From contig JAGXFQ010000036.1 in assembly GCA_024637145.1 (NCBI GenBank), positions 62,001-126,000 on the forward strand: a DNA stretch of 64,000 nt, written 5' to 3'. The notes beneath the pieces were generated by a model, which was not told where the DNA came from, searched no databases, and worked only from the letters and a program-made list of their open reading frames with translations. The translations under genes and the position numbers were made by a program. This DNA is from Desulfobulbaceae bacterium (GTDB lineage Bacteria; Desulfobacterota; Desulfobulbia; Desulfobulbales; SURF-16). Every line of letters begins with the position of its first letter. The stretch's first letter is position 1. This document shows, in pieces, positions 15,825-24,227 of the stretch.

Positions 15825-17713
15825 GCACCTACATCACCACCCCCATATTTTATGTCAATGCCCAGCCCCATCTGGGCCACGCCTACACCACCATTGTCGC
15901 CGACACCTATGCCCGCTTCAGGAGATTATGCGGCGACGATGTCCGGTTCCAGACCGGCACCGACGAGCATGGCGACAAGATTGTCCAGGCGGCCGAGCAG
16001 GCCGGTGAATCCCCCCAGGCCTATGTGGACAGGATAAGCGCCCTGTTCCGCGATTCCTGGCCCCTGCTGGAGATCGCCCCGGACAACTTCATCCGCACCA
16101 CAGACCCTGCGCATATCAAAAACGTCCAGGCCATCCTGCAAAAGGTCTATGACCAGGGCGACATCTATTTCAGCGAATATGAGGGCCTCTACTGCCAGGG
16201 CTGCGAGCGTTTTCTCACCGAAAAGGAGCTGGTGGCGGGCAATTGCCCCGACCACCTCAAGCCCCCCGCCCGGATCCGCGAACAGAACTATTTTTTCCGC
16301 ATGAGCAACTACCAGGAGTGGCTCCTCGACCATATCAACAGCAACCCCGACTTCATCACCCCGGAGCGTTACAAGAACGAGATGCTCTCTTTCTTGAGCG
16401 AACCCCTGGAGGATCTCTGCATCTCCCGCCCCACCAGCCGCCTGACCTGGGGCATCCCCCTGCCTTTTGACGCCAACTTCGTCACCTATGTCTGGTTTGA
16501 TGCCCTGATCAACTATATCTCCGGCCTGGGCCTGCCGGATGAGGAGAAATTCGCCACCTACTGGCCGGTGGCCGAGCATGTCATCGCCAAGGACATCCTC
16601 AAGCCCCACGCCATTTTCTGGCCTACCATGCTCAGGGCCATGGGGCTGCCCCCCTATAAAAAACTGCATGTGCACGGCTACTGGAACATGGGTGAGACCA
16701 AGATGAGCAAATCCCTGGGCAATGTGGTGGGACCCAGGGAGATGGTGGCGGAGTTCGGCGCCGACGTGGTGCGTTATTTTCTCCTGCGCGATATGTCCTT
16801 TGGCCTGGACGCCTCCTTTTCAGCGGCAGCGGTGGTGGACCGTCAGAATTCTGATCTGGCCAATGACCTGGGCAATCTCTTTTCCCGCTCCCTGACCATG
16901 GTAGGCAAATTCATGGCTGGCAAGGTGCCTGCTCCGGGTGAACCCCGGCAGATCGACACGGACCTGGCTGCGGCCTGCAGCACCATGGTTACCACCTACA
17001 CCCGGGAAATGAGCGCCTTCCGTTTTCACCTGGCCCTGCGCGCCATCTGGGAGGTAGTGGGCAAGGCCAACAAATACATCGTGGAAACCGCCCCCTGGGA
17101 AATGGCCAAGGATGAGGAACAAAGGGGCCAGCTGAGCACGGTGTTCTACACCCTGCTGGAGACCCTGCGGCTCATCGCCCTCCTGGTGGAGCCGGTAATG
17201 CCCGCGGCCGCTGCCAAGATGCGGGCCGGCCTTGGTGTTGACAACCAAGGCGACCTGGCCACCTTAGCCACCTGGGGCCGGCTGACCCCCGGCACGGCCA
17301 TTGCCAAGCCCGAGCCCCTCTTTCCCCGTCTGGAAAAGAAAAAAGAGGCACAAGAAGCGCCAGCCCCCCAGGCTGAAAAAGATGGCCTGCCCGGGGTCAT
17401 CACCTTTGCAGAGTTCGGCAAGGTGGAGTTGCGGGTGGCGGAAATTATTGCCGCTGAAAAAATTAAAAAATCAGACCGACTGCTCAAAGTAACAGTGAGG
17501 GCGCCGGAAGAACGGACCATTGTCGCTGGTATCGCCGAGTTTTATCAGCCCCACGAGCTGCTGGGCCGCCGGGTCATCATTGTTGCCAATCTCCAGCCGG
17601 CAAAACTGATGGGCGTCAGTTCCCAGGGCATGGTGCTGGCCGCCAAAGATGGCGACCGCCTGGTCCTGGCCACGGTGCCTACAGAGGTTGCCGTGGGCTC
17701 CCGGGTGGCCTGA
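15821..17713 (+). CDS. metG: Methionyl-tRNA synthetase
   Basis: 630 residues. The class I HIGH motif appears as HLGH (about 17-20), and KMSKS is at about 294. A single zinc knuckle (CQGC...C about 125-146) lies in the connective peptide. A C-terminal Trbp111-like tRNA-binding domain occupies about 525-630 (FAEFGKVELRVAEI...), joined by a charged linker. It charges tRNA-Met and initiator tRNA in the cytoplasm. Its start overlaps the ricT stop, showing translational coupling. Confidence 0.97.
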   Translation: MSTYITTPIFYVNAQPHLGHAYTTIVADTYARFRRLCGDDVRFQTGTDEHGDKIVQAAEQAGESPQAYVDRISALFRDSWPLLEIAPDNFIRTTDPAHIKNVQAILQKVYDQGDIYFSEYEGLYCQGCERFLTEKELVAGNCPDHLKPPARIREQNYFFRMSNYQEWLLDHINSNPDFITPERYKNEMLSFLSEPLEDLCISRPTSRLTWGIPLPFDANFVTYVWFDALINYISGLGLPDEEKFATYWPVAEHVIAKDILKPHAIFWPTMLRAMGLPPYKKLHVHGYWNMGETKMSKSLGNVVGPREMVAEFGADVVRYFLLRDMSFGLDASFSAAAVVDRQNSDLANDLGNLFSRSLTMVGKFMAGKVPAPGEPRQIDTDLAAACSTMVTTYTREMSAFRFHLALRAIWEVVGKANKYIVETAPWEMAKDEEQRGQLSTVFYTLLETLRLIALLVEPVMPAAAAKMRAGLGVDNQGDLATLATWGRLTPGTAIAKPEPLFPRLEKKKEAQEAPAPQAEKDGLPGVITFAEFGKVELRVAEIIAAEKIKKSDRLLKVTVRAPEERTIVAGIAEFYQPHELLGRRVIIVANLQPAKLMGVSSQGMVLAAKDGDRLVLATVPTEVAVGSRVA

Positions 17714-17790
17714 TCTTTGCGGCCTCATCCCGGCGGACCGGCTGACCACAACGGCCTTACCCCTTTATTAACTCTGCCCAGATCCTGTTA

Positions 17791-18090
17791 ATGGCGACCC
17801 TTCCCCCCCTCTTTCTTGAAGCCACCCTGCATGGTGCCGAAGAACTTGGCCTTGAGACCCATTCCCTGGCCGGCAACCAGGCTCTTCTGCTCTTTGCGGC
17901 AGGCATAACCCCCTCTGAACAATACACCCTCCTGAAAAAAATTATTGCTGACCTCCATCCCGGCCCCACCCCGCCCGGGCCCCAGGCAGAAGAGATGGAG
18001 AAGAGGGGCAGCACGACAGCCCCCCAGACCATGGATTGTCAGGTTTCCGTGGAAGAACGGGCCCAGCTTTTTAAATTCCTTACCGGTTAA
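17791..18090 (+). CDS. Small protein of unknown function upstream of the MinD/FlhG-like ATPase
   Basis: 99 residues, soluble, with a proline-rich centre (HPGPTPPGPQAEE) between two short helical parts. It lies 78 bases after metG and four bases before the ATPase start, on the same strand, so it is probably translated and co-expressed. I find no family signature; a partner role for the ATPase is a guess from position. Confidence 0.55.
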   Translation: MATLPPLFLEATLHGAEELGLETHSLAGNQALLLFAAGITPSEQYTLLKKIIADLHPGPTPPGPQAEEMEKRGSTTAPQTMDCQVSVEERAQLFKFLTG

Positions 18091-18094
18091 GCCT

Positions 18095-18889
18095 ATGCGC
18101 CCCGCCCAAAAAACACCCCCCATTCTCTGCATCAGTAGCGGCAAAGGTGGCGTCGGGAAAACCACCTTTTGCGTCAATCTGGCCACCGCCCTGGCGGAAA
18201 AAGGCGCCCGGACGCTGCTGATCGACGGCGACCTGGGGCTGGGCAATGTCGATGTGGTGCTGGGCCTGCAGGTCAACCACACCCTCCGGGAAACCGTGGA
18301 ACAAGGCTGCGATCCTGCCAACATCATGGTTGAGGTCCAGAAAAACCTCTTTGTCCTGCCTGCCAGCTCCGGCGTTCCTGAAATGGCGGGCCTGAACCAG
18401 AAGGGCCAGTGCTCCCTCACCACAGTTCTTGAACCCCTCATCAAAGATTTCGACCTGGTTCTGGTGGATACCGCGGCCGGCATTGGCGACTCGGTGCTCT
18501 GGTTTAATCAGTGGGCCAGCGCCAATATCATCATTCTCACTCCAGACCCCACCTCCCTTACCGACGGCTATGCCCTGATGAAGGTCCTGGCCTCCCGTCA
18601 CCTGAAAAAGGGGTTTCAACTCGTCATAAACAATGTTAAAAGTAAACAAGAGGCACAGGATACCTTTACCAATATGGCTGCCGTGCTGGGCCGTTTTCTA
18701 CAGGAAACCCCCTCTTATCTGGGTCCGTTGCCCAAGGATACCAAGGTGATCCAGGCCATCCGCAGCCAAAAACCTTTTGTGCATGCCTCGCCTGATTGTC
18801 CGGCAGCCAGGGCCATCCGCAGCATGGCCAGCCACATCTTCACCCAGGCAGGGCTCCAGGCCGGCCCAGACCACCAACCTTATCGTTAG
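18095..18889 (+). CDS. MinD/ParA-family ATPase, FlhG-like
   Basis: 264 residues from the ATG at 18095. Deviant Walker A SSGKGGVGKTTF (about 15-26), then LIDGDLGLGNVDVVLGL, the MinD/FlhG switch segment, and LVLVDTAAGIGDSVLWF (Walker B, about 115-130). DLGLGNVDVVLGL is closer to FlhG (YlxH) than to ParA or Soj. FlhG-type ATPases set flagellar number and position; no flagellar genes are in the window. An upstream in-frame ATG at 17945 would run through the preceding gene and is not used here. yggT and divIVA follow directly, which suggests a cell-pole or division-related cluster. Confidence 0.85.
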   Translation: MRPAQKTPPILCISSGKGGVGKTTFCVNLATALAEKGARTLLIDGDLGLGNVDVVLGLQVNHTLRETVEQGCDPANIMVEVQKNLFVLPASSGVPEMAGLNQKGQCSLTTVLEPLIKDFDLVLVDTAAGIGDSVLWFNQWASANIIILTPDPTSLTDGYALMKVLASRHLKKGFQLVINNVKSKQEAQDTFTNMAAVLGRFLQETPSYLGPLPKDTKVIQAIRSQKPFVHASPDCPAARAIRSMASHIFTQAGLQAGPDHQPYR

Positions 18890-18900
18890 TTGAGTGACCC

Positions 18901-19203
18901 ATGGCTATTGTCAAAATTTTCCTCCAAGCGGTTGCCGGTCTGGTCAACTTTGTCCTTGATGCCTACATGATCATTCTGCTGGCCCGGGCCATCATGTCCT
19001 GGGTGAGCCCTGATCCCTACAATCCCCTTATCCGCTTTCTCCACACAGCCACCGAACCTGTCCTCTACCGGGTCCGCAGGGCCCTGCCCTTTACCTACAC
19101 CTCGGGTATTGATTTTTCGCCGTTGCTGGTCATGCTGGTGATTATTTTTCTGAAAGATTTTCTAGTCAAGACTCTCTATTATATGGCTGCCGCTGTCGGC
19201 TGA
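18901..19203 (+). CDS. yggT: YggT-family integral membrane protein
   Basis: 100 residues with two hydrophobic segments (about 5-30 and 70-95). The family motif between them reads ARAIMSWVSPDPYNPLIRFLHTATEPVLYRVRRALP. It begins 11 bases after the ATPase gene and precedes divIVA. yggT and divIVA neighbours recur in cell-division clusters of many bacteria (in Gram-positives with sepF). The molecular function is not established. Confidence 0.9.
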   Translation: MAIVKIFLQAVAGLVNFVLDAYMIILLARAIMSWVSPDPYNPLIRFLHTATEPVLYRVRRALPFTYTSGIDFSPLLVMLVIIFLKDFLVKTLYYMAAAVG

Positions 19204-19241
19204 ACAACCCGGTCCGCCCCTTGAAGGAGATGCAGGAGATT

Positions 19242-20099
19242 ATGACCATGCCGCTTACCCCAGAGAACATTCAGAACCAACAATTCCACGTCCGCTTCCG
19301 CGGCTTTGATGTGGATGAAGTAGATGCCTTTCTTGAAAAGGTTGCCGAGAATTATCTCGTTCTGGTCAAAAAAAATGAGCAGTTAACCGATGAGATGACA
19401 GCCGTGCAGGGGGAGCGGGACCAGATCCAGGCCCAGGAACGCTCCTTCAAAAACGCCATTATGGCGGCCCAGAACATCGCTGACGAGATGCAGGCCAAGG
19501 CCAGGCAGGAGGCCGATCTCCTCAAGGAAAATGCCCGCCGGGAAGCAGCAACCCTGGTGGATGAGGCCAAGGACCTGGAGCAATCTCTCAAAAAACAGAT
19601 TGCCGCCCTTCTCCTGGAAAAACAACAGATCAAGGAAGAGCTGCAGGGCTTTCTCACCTCCCACCTGGATCGTCTGGACAGCCAATACCCGGACGGCTCA
19701 GCCTCCCAGACCGACAAAGAAGCCTTTGGCTCAGCAGCCATGCCGCCCACCATGAGTGCCGATATCTCCGCCCCCCGCCACGATTCCTCTCAAGAAGAAG
19801 CCGGGCCACGGACCATCCCCGAGGAAGAGGATGACCTGGCAGACCTTTATGAGAAAATTGATCTCTCGGAGTTGGGAGAAGAAGATCTGGCTGAGCAGCC
19901 GGCAGGTTCCACCAAGAGCAAGGATTCGGCACCGGAAAACAAAGCGACTCCATTTGCCATGGATGAACTTGACGACTTTGGCCTGACCATGCCCGATCTT
20001 GACGGCGACATGCTCTTCAGGCTGGAAGACCCCCTGGACCACCAGGCCGGGCCCGAGATCCCCATTGAGCCCCCGGAAGAGGAAAAAAAATCGAGCTGA
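19242..20099 (+). CDS. divIVA: DivIVA-domain protein
   Basis: 285 residues. The DivIVA N-terminal domain reads PLTPENIQNQQFHVRFRGFDVDEVDAFLEKV. A long coiled coil follows (about 35-150, rich in Gln, Glu and Lys). The C-terminus is acidic and low in complexity (DLADLYEKIDLSELGEEDLAE) with no known fold. DivIVA proteins bind curved membrane at poles or septa and recruit partners. Possible starts are the ATGs at 19242 and 19248; AGGAG at 19234-19238 fits the second better. The gene is followed by two stacked hairpins. Confidence 0.88.
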   Translation: MTMPLTPENIQNQQFHVRFRGFDVDEVDAFLEKVAENYLVLVKKNEQLTDEMTAVQGERDQIQAQERSFKNAIMAAQNIADEMQAKARQEADLLKENARREAATLVDEAKDLEQSLKKQIAALLLEKQQIKEELQGFLTSHLDRLDSQYPDGSASQTDKEAFGSAAMPPTMSADISAPRHDSSQEEAGPRTIPEEEDDLADLYEKIDLSELGEEDLAEQPAGSTKSKDSAPENKATPFAMDELDDFGLTMPDLDGDMLFRLEDPLDHQAGPEIPIEPPEEEKKSS

Positions 20100-20126
20100 A
20101 CAGAGATCAAGAGCATCTTCTTTCAC

Positions 20127-20165
20127 AAAAAAGGGCGCGGTTCATAACCGCGCCCTTTTTTTTGT
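20127..20165. terminator. Bidirectional rho-independent terminator
   Basis: Stem AAGGGCGCGGTT/AACCGCGCCCTT with a short loop, A-run on the left and T8 on the right. It separates the convergent divIVA and HD-GYP genes. Confidence 0.9.
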
Positions 20166-20169
20166 GGGC

Positions 20170-20215
20170 ACCCTACCAACCCCCTGAAAGGGGTGCTGGT
20201 AGGGTACCGATTTTT
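20170..20215 (+). terminator. Second, two-tier hairpin with T5
   Basis: Outer arms ACCCTACCA (20170-20178) and TGGTAGGGT (20197-20205) enclose an ACCCC/GGGGT inner stem. GATTTTT follows. It starts five bases after the terminator above, as a backup stop. Confidence 0.65.
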
Positions 20216-20263
20216 CCCACTACCGCCCCCTCTCCTTGATGACTGCAGAGAAGGGCCGCCTTC

Positions 20264-21799
20264 TTACTGGACAGCCTGGATAGCGGCCAGATTGTCAAAA
20301 AAGACTTCCACCAGGAGAGGATCAAAATGGCCGCCCCTCTCCTTTTTGATATAGGCCAAAACCTCTGCAGGCGGAAAGGCCTTACGGTAGACCCGGTCAT
20401 TGCTCAGGGCGTCGTAGACATCGGCAAGGGCCACAATGCGGGCAAAGATATGGATCTCCTCCCCCTTCAGGCCCTGGGGATAGCCACTGCCGTCATATTT
20501 CTCGTGATGCTGCAGGGCAATGAGGGCCGCTGCCTTCATAATAGGCCGCGGTGATGAGCTGAGCATGCCCGAGCCGATCAGGGCATGCTGCTGGATGATG
20601 GCAAATTCAGCCGCATTCAGCTTGCCGGGATTATGAAGGATATTATCGGGAATGGCCACCTTGCCGATATCATGCATGGGAGCGGCCAGTCGCAGCATCT
20701 CCACCTCAGCCTGGGACAGACCAAAATTCCTGGCCAGGATTCTGGAGATACACGACACCCTTTTGACATGAACACCTGTTTCCAGGGATCTGGCCTCCGC
20801 AATCTCGCCCAGGGTGTAAACAATCTCCTTCTGGGTATCTTCAATCTCCTGGTTGAGCAAGACATTTTCAAAGGCGGCATGGACATTGGTGCAGTAGACC
20901 TCCACCAGGGACTTACTCAGATCATCGAGATGATTCCAGCCTTCACAGTAGAGGAGGACACCCACCCCGGAATCAGAGGGGAAAAAGCCGACAAAACGAT
21001 CCTCAAGACAGAGGCAGCTCTTCTTATGCCAGGCCTGTTTCAGATCATTGACCAGATGGGCCGGCAGCACCCTGGCCACCGCACTCTTCAGCAGATTCTC
21101 ATAGCAGCCGGAGCCGGCCAGCACCTCGACATTCTCCAGGGTTATGTCGTGATTCATATCTGGAATCTGGCAGACCATGGCATCCGGGCTCATGCCCAAG
21201 ATAGCCACCAACTGGGTCAAGACGCCGGAGGCCAGGAGTTTGACGGAACGCTGCTCAAAGAGAGAGGCCGAGGCCTGGATAATATTCTTGAGGCCCTCCC
21301 GATTGGCGTCAATGGTGAGCATGTGGCGATAGGTGCGCAGGGAGGAGAGCATCACCGTAAAGAGCTTCTGGGAAGAGAGTTCCGTTTTTTCCTTATAATC
21401 ATTGATGTCATACTCAACAATGATCTTTTCCTCAGGGGCCTGGCCAGGCTGTCCCGTGCGCAGAATGATACGGACAAAGGGATTTTTCAATTCCTTGCGG
21501 ACATACTCCACCACCTCCAGACCGGCATCCTCTTTTTCCATGACCACGTCAAGAAGGATAACAGCGATATCAGGGCGACTGTCAATCAACTGCTTGGCCT
21601 CGGCCCCGCTGTAGGCATGGTGAAACTGCAGGGGGGAGTCGTCATAACGAAAATGGCGGAGCACCAGGGTGGTGATGGCGTGGACCTCCTCTTCATCATC
21701 AACGATGAGGATCTGCCACGGTTTCTTATAAGAGAGCTGGTGCGAACCATCTGACTGAAGAGGATCTTCAGGGGCAAAGATTATGGCGTCATCATACAT
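20264..21799 (-). CDS. Response regulator with DUF3369 and HD-GYP phosphodiesterase domain
   Basis: 511 residues. Receiver domain at about 28-150 (ILIVDDEEEVH acidic pocket, phospho-acceptor in ILLDVVM). A central DUF3369-type region (about 155-310) follows. The HD-GYP domain (about 325-505) has LAAPMHDIGKVAIPD, the HH pair, and the intact GYP loop HHEKYDGSGYPQGLKGEEI, so hydrolysis of cyclic di-GMP is likely. The gene overlaps the 3' end of the histidine kinase gene by eight bases; the pair should work as kinase and output. Confidence 0.93.
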   Translation of the reverse strand: MYDDAIIFAPEDPLQSDGSHQLSYKKPWQILIVDDEEEVHAITTLVLRHFRYDDSPLQFHHAYSGAEAKQLIDSRPDIAVILLDVVMEKEDAGLEVVEYVRKELKNPFVRIILRTGQPGQAPEEKIIVEYDINDYKEKTELSSQKLFTVMLSSLRTYRHMLTIDANREGLKNIIQASASLFEQRSVKLLASGVLTQLVAILGMSPDAMVCQIPDMNHDITLENVEVLAGSGCYENLLKSAVARVLPAHLVNDLKQAWHKKSCLCLEDRFVGFFPSDSGVGVLLYCEGWNHLDDLSKSLVEVYCTNVHAAFENVLLNQEIEDTQKEIVYTLGEIAEARSLETGVHVKRVSCISRILARNFGLSQAEVEMLRLAAPMHDIGKVAIPDNILHNPGKLNAAEFAIIQQHALIGSGMLSSSPRPIMKAAALIALQHHEKYDGSGYPQGLKGEEIHIFARIVALADVYDALSNDRVYRKAFPPAEVLAYIKKERGGHFDPLLVEVFFDNLAAIQAVQ

Positions 21800-23063
21800 T
21801 CAGACTTTCTCCTTCCTGGGCAAGGGGCAGGGTAATCTTGAACAATGTCCCCCCCCCCGGCCTTTCCTGACAGCTAATGGTGCCATGGAGCCGCTGGCTG
21901 ACAATATTATAGACAATGTGGAGCCCCAGGCCACTGCCCCCTTTTTCCCGATTGGTGGTGAAAAACGGCGCAAAGATATGGTCGATATTGCCCTTGGCAA
22001 TACCCTTGCCGTTATCACTGAACGTCAAAACAAGCTGCCCCTCAGCCTGGTAAAAGGAGATCTCCAGCCTGCCGGCCTGCCCTTCGTCATAGGCGTGGAT
22101 AAGGGAGTTGGTGATCAGGTTGGTGAAGATCTGCGAAAAGGCGCCGGGGAAACTGTGCAGAACAAGATCGCGGTCACCGGCCAGGGCCACCACATGGCTG
22201 GTTTTTTTCAACATGGGCCGCAGGCTGAGCAGAACCTCGGCGATATATTCCCGCAGATAAAAACGCCGGGTGCCCTCACCGGACTGGTCAATGGCCACCT
22301 GCTTGAAACTGCGGATAAGCTCACTGGCCCGATCCAGGTTGGAGATCAGCAGCCGGGTGGACTCCAGACACACATCCAGGAATTCCGCCAGGTCACTGCG
22401 CTTCATCGCACCGCCGGCATAGAGATCGCTTATATCACGGGCATTTTGACGCAGATGCGTAGAGGCGGTATAGGCAATGCCCACCGGGGTATTGATCTCA
22501 TGAGCCACCCCGGCAATAAGTCCGCCCAAGGAGGCCATTTTTTCTGTCTGCACCAGGTGATCCTGCATGCACTGCATCCTGGCCAGGGTCTCCTTCAGTT
22601 CCCGATTGGAGGCATCAAGTTCACTGGTGCGCTCAATCACCCGCTGCTCCAGGCTATCGGTAAGTTCCAGCAGGCCGTGTTCAGCCAGCTTCCGCTCGGT
22701 GATGTCCCGTCTGACAAAGGCCACCGAAGTCACCGTGTCCTGGCCATCGGTAACGGGCAGGACAAAAACCTGTTCCTGGAAATGAGAGCCGTCCTTCTTG
22801 ATACTGGCCAGCTCACCTTCCCAGACATAGCCGGCCAGGATATCCTGCCAGTTATAGGCCTTGATGATGGAGCTCAAATCATCCAAGCCCAGATCAGCAA
22901 TGGGCCGGCCCACCACCTCATCGGCACTGTAGCCGGTCTGAGAGGTAAAAACGGTGTTGACGTATTCTATCTTGCCGCTGGGATCGGTAAAGATAATGGT
23001 ATTGGGATTGTATTGAATCAGATAGGCAAGCCGTCTGATCTCCTGTTTCAGCCAATCACCCAA
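21792..23063 (-). CDS. PAS-domain sensor histidine kinase
   Basis: 423 residues from a TTG at 23063, chosen because GGAGGG lies eight bases upstream. A start at the ATG 23111 has no ribosome site. A PAS domain (about 14-130) ends in DITERK. A coiled coil (LEQRVIERTSEL) leads to the HisKA box ASLGGLIAGVAHEINTPVG (phospho-His about 187). The ATPase lobe has N box NSLIHAYD, G1 FSDNGKGI and G2 GGSGLGLHIV. No membrane segment, so a cytoplasmic sensor. Its stop overlaps the HD-GYP regulator start. Confidence 0.92.
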   Translation of the reverse strand: MGDWLKQEIRRLAYLIQYNPNTIIFTDPSGKIEYVNTVFTSQTGYSADEVVGRPIADLGLDDLSSIIKAYNWQDILAGYVWEGELASIKKDGSHFQEQVFVLPVTDGQDTVTSVAFVRRDITERKLAEHGLLELTDSLEQRVIERTSELDASNRELKETLARMQCMQDHLVQTEKMASLGGLIAGVAHEINTPVGIAYTASTHLRQNARDISDLYAGGAMKRSDLAEFLDVCLESTRLLISNLDRASELIRSFKQVAIDQSGEGTRRFYLREYIAEVLLSLRPMLKKTSHVVALAGDRDLVLHSFPGAFSQIFTNLITNSLIHAYDEGQAGRLEISFYQAEGQLVLTFSDNGKGIAKGNIDHIFAPFFTTNREKGGSGLGLHIVYNIVSQRLHGTISCQERPGGGTLFKITLPLAQEGESLNV

Positions 23064-23477
23064 TGCAAAAACCCTCCGACAGCACCTGAAAACACCATAT
23101 TTCACTTGCATATAGAAGTGAAATCAATATCTTACTATATAAGAATAGTCTTACCTTATTGCCATGTCCGGCACAGGTCAATAAAAAGATTTACCCCCTT
23201 CTCCCCTGAGAGTGCCAAACGGCAGGGCAAAGCGCCGGGCCCCGATGGCAGGGGAAAAAATGATGCCACCTTCAGTGGTACTTTTGGGGGGGTGCAGCTC
23301 AACAGAAAGGGGGAGAGGAGCGCTTAGCCCCGCAGGCACCCCAGGGGATTACCCCTGGATATCACTTCACATATTTTCGACAAAATCCCGGGGCGTCGTG
23401 CCCCGAAAGATTTCGTGCTTCGCTGACAGCAGCAAAAGGGTCCCACCCGAAAAAGCTGCCAAAACAGATACGCGCCC
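23064..23477. other. Intergenic region with several hairpins, 414 bp
   Basis: Lies between the divergent kinase and GIY-YIG genes. It holds an 8-bp inverted repeat (TTTCACTT/AAGTGAAA, 23100-23123), a CCAGGGG/CCCCTGG hairpin (23341-23358) and a CGGGGC/GCCCCG hairpin (23389-23405). I could not match it to a known riboswitch. Short frames here show no protein features. Confidence 0.5.
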
Positions 23478-24221
23478 ATGGCCACAAACTGGTTCGTCTA
23501 CATAGTCCGATGTCAGGATCTGACCCTCTACACCGGCATCACCACGGACCTCACGCAGCGGCTCACCGCCCACAACAGCGGCACAACCGGGGCCAAATAT
23601 ACCCGTTCCCGGCGGCCTGTCCGTCTGGTTTACCTGGAAGAGAGCCCGTGCCGCTCAATAGCCAGCAAACGGGAATACGCCATCAAGCGCCTGACCCACT
23701 CACAAAAAAAGGCCCTTATTGCCCGGGGCCAAGGAGTCTCCCTGACCAGACCACAATCAACACCCTGCCCCTGCGGCAGCAGTCACCCTTACCCATCCTG
23801 CTGCAAACCATATCTGGAAGAGCACAAAGTGGCGGTCACGGCCGAGGCCCTGATGCGCTCCCGCTACTCTGCCTTTGCCCTGGGCAAGGGCGCCTATCTT
23901 CTGAGCACATGGCACCCAGACACGGCCCCTGCCACCCTGGACCTGGAAACGTCCCCGGACTGGTACGCCCTGGAGGTCCTGGCCACCCAAGGCGGCCAGG
24001 AGAGTGACGACAGCGGCGTGGTGGAGTTTAAGGCCCATTACAGGAGCGGCGGCAAATCCTTCGCCCTGCATGAGGTGAGCCGCTTTGTCAAAAAAGAGGG
24101 GCGCTGGCTCTATGTGGAGGGCAGACAACCCGCCACCGCCTCCCCCCTCGCCAAGGTGGGCCGCAACGAACCCTGCCCCTGCGGCAGCGGCCGGAAAGCC
24201 AAAAAGTGCTGCGAGCGCTGA
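23478..24221 (+). CDS. Fusion of GIY-YIG endonuclease-like domain and YchJ/SEC-C protein
   Basis: 247 residues. Residues 1-85 form a UPF0213/YhbQ-type GIY-YIG domain (FVYIVRC...LYTGITTDL, the GIY part as YTGIT, then SRRPVRLVYLE and a conserved SKREYAIKRL). From about 93 follow a first SEC-C zinc motif (CPCGSSHPYPSCC), an NTF2-like YchJ domain (EALMRSRYSAFALGKGAYLLSTWHP) and a second SEC-C motif at the C-terminus (CPCGSGRKAKKCC). Both halves are usually separate proteins. One continuous frame with no stop at the joint supports a true fusion. Function is unknown; the parts suggest a nucleic-acid and zinc-linked role. Confidence 0.85.
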   Translation: MATNWFVYIVRCQDLTLYTGITTDLTQRLTAHNSGTTGAKYTRSRRPVRLVYLEESPCRSIASKREYAIKRLTHSQKKALIARGQGVSLTRPQSTPCPCGSSHPYPSCCKPYLEEHKVAVTAEALMRSRYSAFALGKGAYLLSTWHPDTAPATLDLETSPDWYALEVLATQGGQESDDSGVVEFKAHYRSGGKSFALHEVSRFVKKEGRWLYVEGRQPATASPLAKVGRNEPCPCGSGRKAKKCCER

Positions 24222-24227
24222 ACCCCT

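Noticed and set aside
23250-23470. Cyclic di-GMP or molybdenum-cofactor riboswitch near the HD-GYP pair
   Set aside because: The core motifs could not be lined up, and the orientation relative to both genes is ambiguous.
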